From: Alsobacter ponti
GTDB lineage: Bacteria > Pseudomonadota > Alphaproteobacteria > Rhizobiales > Beijerinckiaceae
Direction of reading: 5' to 3'
NCBI RefSeq assembly: GCF_024294805.1
Contig: NZ_JANCLU010000024.1
Span: forward strand, 1 to 61,352
Length of the DNA: 61,352 bases
Shown: in pieces, positions 59,814 to 61,352 of the stretch
Layout: the number at the start of each line of letters is the position of its first letter
Numbering within the stretch: the first letter of the stretch is position 1
Translations under genes and position numbers: made by a program
Notes under the pieces: generated by a model
Told to the model about the DNA's origin: nothing
What the model saw: only the letters and a program-made list of their open reading frames with translations
Databases searched by the model: none

Positions 59814-60986
59814 ATGACCATCGAAGGGCGCGACGACACGGCGCAGGCGCGCATCCGGCTCGGCATGGTGGGCGGCGGCGAGGGCGCGTTCATCGGCGCG
59901 GTCCACCGCATCGCGGCGCGCCTCGACGACCACTACCAGTTCGTCGCCGGCGCGCTGTCCTCGACCCCCGAGAAGGCGATGCGCTCCGGCGCGGCGCTGG
60001 GGCTCGACCCGAAGCGCACCTATGGGGACTTCGAGGAGATGGCGCGCCGCGAGCGCCGGCTGAAGGACGGCATCGAGGCGGTGGCGATCGTCACGCCCAA
60101 CCACATGCACGCGCCCGCCGCCGCCGCCTTCCTCAAGGCCGGCATCCACGTGATCTGCGACAAGCCGCTGACCACCACGCTGAAGGAGGCGAAGAAGCTC
60201 GCCGCGCTGGCCGAGAAGTCCGGCCTCGTGTTCTGCGTCACCCACAACTACACCGGTTACCCGCTGGTGCGGCAGGCCCGCGAAATGGTGCGCGCCGGCG
60301 AGCTGGGCGAAATCCGCGTCGTGCAGGTGGAGTACCCGCAGGACTGGCTGACCGAGAACCTGGAGGCGACCGGCCAGAAGCAGGCCGAGTGGCGCACCGA
60401 CCCGGCGCGCTCGGGCGGCGGCGGCTGCATCGGCGACATCGGCACGCACGCCTACAACCTCGCCGACTTCGTGGCGGGGCAGCAGGTCGCGGAGCTGAGC
60501 GCCGAGCTGACCACCTTCGTGAAGGGCCGCCGGCTCGACGACAACGTGCAGGTGATGCTGCGCTACGCCAACGGCGCGCGCGGCCTGCTGTGGGCGAGCC
60601 AGGTCGCGCCCGGCAACGAGAACGGCCTGCAATTGCGCGTCTACGGCGACAGGGGCGGGCTGCACTGGCGGCAGGACAACCCGAACTATTTGTACTTCAC
60701 GCCGTTCGGGAAGCCGACGCAGATCCTCACGCGCGGCGGCGCGGGCGCCATCGCCGCCGCCAACCGGGTGACGCGCATCCCGAGCGGCCACCCGGAAGGC
60801 TATCTGGAAGCCTTCGCCACCATCTACACCGAAGCCGCCGCCGCCATCCGCGCGGCCCGCACGGGGGCCAAGGTCGACCCCGCCGTGAACTTCCCCACCG
60901 TCGACGACGGCGTGAAAGGCCTCGCCTTCATCGAAGCCGCCCTCCAATCCTCCCGCCGCAACGGCGCGTGGACGAAGCTGGGGTAG
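59814..60986 (+). CDS. Gfo/Idh/MocA family oxidoreductase
   Basis: The 390-residue enzyme has an N-terminal Rossmann fold ([20 protein letters not shown]), [20 protein letters not shown], the active-site lysine motif [15 protein letters not shown], and the C-terminal sheet domain with [17 protein letters not shown], whose Asp and His are catalytic in inositol and sugar dehydrogenases. It oxidises a hydroxyl of a sugar or cyclitol with NAD(P). It follows the LacI-type regulator, a pairing common in inositol and sugar loci. ATG 59814 follows ACGAGGAGACGGGC. Substrate unknown. Confidence 0.9.
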   Translation: MTIEGRDDTAQARIRLGMVGGGEGAFIGAVHRIAARLDDHYQFVAGALSSTPEKAMRSGAALGLDPKRTYGDFEEMARRERRLKDGIEAVAIVTPNHMHAPAAAAFLKAGIHVICDKPLTTTLKEAKKLAALAEKSGLVFCVTHNYTGYPLVRQAREMVRAGELGEIRVVQVEYPQDWLTENLEATGQKQAEWRTDPARSGGGGCIGDIGTHAYNLADFVAGQQVAELSAELTTFVKGRRLDDNVQVMLRYANGARGLLWASQVAPGNENGLQLRVYGDRGGLHWRQDNPNYLYFTPFGKPTQILTRGGAGAIAAANRVTRIPSGHPEGYLEAFATIYTEAAAAIRAARTGAKVDPAVNFPTVDDGVKGLAFIEAALQSSRRNGAWTKLG

Positions 60987-61162
60987 CGCCGGAACCGCCG
61001 CACTGGCCTTCGGGCCTTGGGCTTGGGAGTACGGGCCTTCCCTTGGGAGCGCGGCCCGCCGGGCGGACGCCAGTCCGCCCCCGAAAGTGCGGGCTCCCAG
61101 CCCGCACGTCCCCGGAGCGGTGCAGCGCCAGCGGAAAGGGCGGGCCTCGCCCGCCCTCCCGT
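60987..61162. other. Intergenic stretch with GC-rich palindromes
   Basis: No gene is visible between the oxidoreductase stop and repeat copy 2. It contains short palindromes, including GTGCGGGCTCCCAGCCCGCAC near 61087-61107, given here as GTGCGGGCT and AGCCCGCAC, and GGGCGGGCCTCGCCCGCCC near 61139-61157. They resemble the palindromes beside repeat copy 1 and may end transcription. Confidence 0.6.
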
Positions 61163-61287
61163 CCCCGGAACCCCGGAGCGAAGCGGAGGGGGGTCCGGGG
61201 CCCAGCGCATGGATGTTGCCGCGAAGCGGCGCTGCATAAGCCTTTTCGTGAAGACGCGCTGACGCGCGAACATATTGCGCTGGGCCC
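61163..61287. repeat. Intergenic palindromic repeat element, copy 2
   Basis: The block matches repeat copy 1 (49983-50106) almost base for base, from the CCCCGGA arm through CCCAGCGCATGGATG and CCGCGAAGCGGCGCTGCAT to CATATTGCGCTGGGCCCC. It diverges after 61287, where copy 1 continues with the outer right arm, so this copy may be truncated or shorter. The short internal frame reads MDVAAKRRCISLFVKTR, with conservative changes relative to copy 1. After 61287 the sequence to the window edge shows nothing recognisable. Confidence 0.85.
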
Positions 61288-61352
61288 CTGTGTATTTCGG
61301 TTTGTGGCAGGATGGGTGCGGGCGGGAGATCGATGGGCCCCAGGTGCTTGAC

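Noticed and set aside
60824-61273. 149-codon minus-strand frame with KRLMQRRFAATSMRW
   Set aside because: It is the antisense reading of repeat copy 2. A similar frame lies antisense to copy 1, so it tracks the repeat, not a gene.

Overview
The window is a GC-rich chromosomal segment from an alphaproteobacterium, most likely in Hyphomicrobiales (Rhizobiales). The evidence is gene content: an SOS box of the alphaproteobacterial GTTC-N7-GTTC type before imuA, ugpBAEC with a Pho-box-like site, a urtABCDE-ureD(AB)CEFG cluster behind a sigma-54 promoter, and the DUF2126/ATP-grasp/transglutaminase trio. I cannot name the genus. No insertion sequence, prophage, plasmid origin or CRISPR array is recognisable.

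Layout. 1-2.4 kb: a damaged left edge where an imuA-imuB locus (minus strand) meets a fragment of an RTX-type protein (plus strand), then a gene-poor stretch and one hypothetical gene. 2.7-5.0 kb: a secreted Gly/Ala-rich protein with a strong terminator, and a small iron-permease-family protein. 5.1-7.0 kb: a persulfide dioxygenase-rhodanese fusion with two YeeE/YedE half-transporters (sulfur oxidation and transport). 7.0-9.5 kb: 6-phosphogluconate dehydrogenase, gluconokinase and a Tat-type Kelch protein. 9.7-10.7 kb: tRNA-Arg(CCG) and a methyltransferase. 11-15.3 kb: ugpBAEC, glycerol-3-phosphate uptake. 15.3-20.5 kb: acyl-CoA desaturase, two hypothetical proteins and a copper P-type ATPase. 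20.6-23.5 kb: HbpS-like protein, hydroxypyruvate isomerase-like protein and a sulfatase-fold hydrolase.

23.7-35.5 kb is one nitrogen-acquisition block. A sigma-54 promoter precedes five urea ABC transporter genes, which run straight into ureD, a fused ureA-ureB gene, ureC, ureE with a very long histidine tail, ureF and ureG. An AT-richer gene for an exported protein of unknown function interrupts the urease genes between ureAB and ureC. 35.5-37.5 kb is a kduI-kduD-cupin operon for uronate catabolism with a perfect palindromic operator candidate. 37.6-42.4 kb: Old Yellow Enzyme, aminotransferase, MFS transporter, PPK2 and a DUF1289 protein. 42.6-45.8 kb: an Mfd-like helicase that may be a paralogue.

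45.9-48.6 kb: thiD converges on a thiXY pyrimidine/thiamin-precursor transporter controlled by a TPP riboswitch; the transporter ATPase gene is absent here. 48.8-51.6 kb: an MFS transporter, an intergenic repeat element and fumC. 51.8-58.7 kb: a three-gene locus (transglutaminase-DUF2126, circularly permuted ATP-grasp/alpha-E, second transglutaminase), a conserved but biochemically uncharacterised amide-bond-chemistry system and the best candidate for undescribed biology. 58.7-61 kb: a LacI-type regulator and a Gfo/Idh/MocA oxidoreductase. The right edge carries a second copy of the intergenic repeat.
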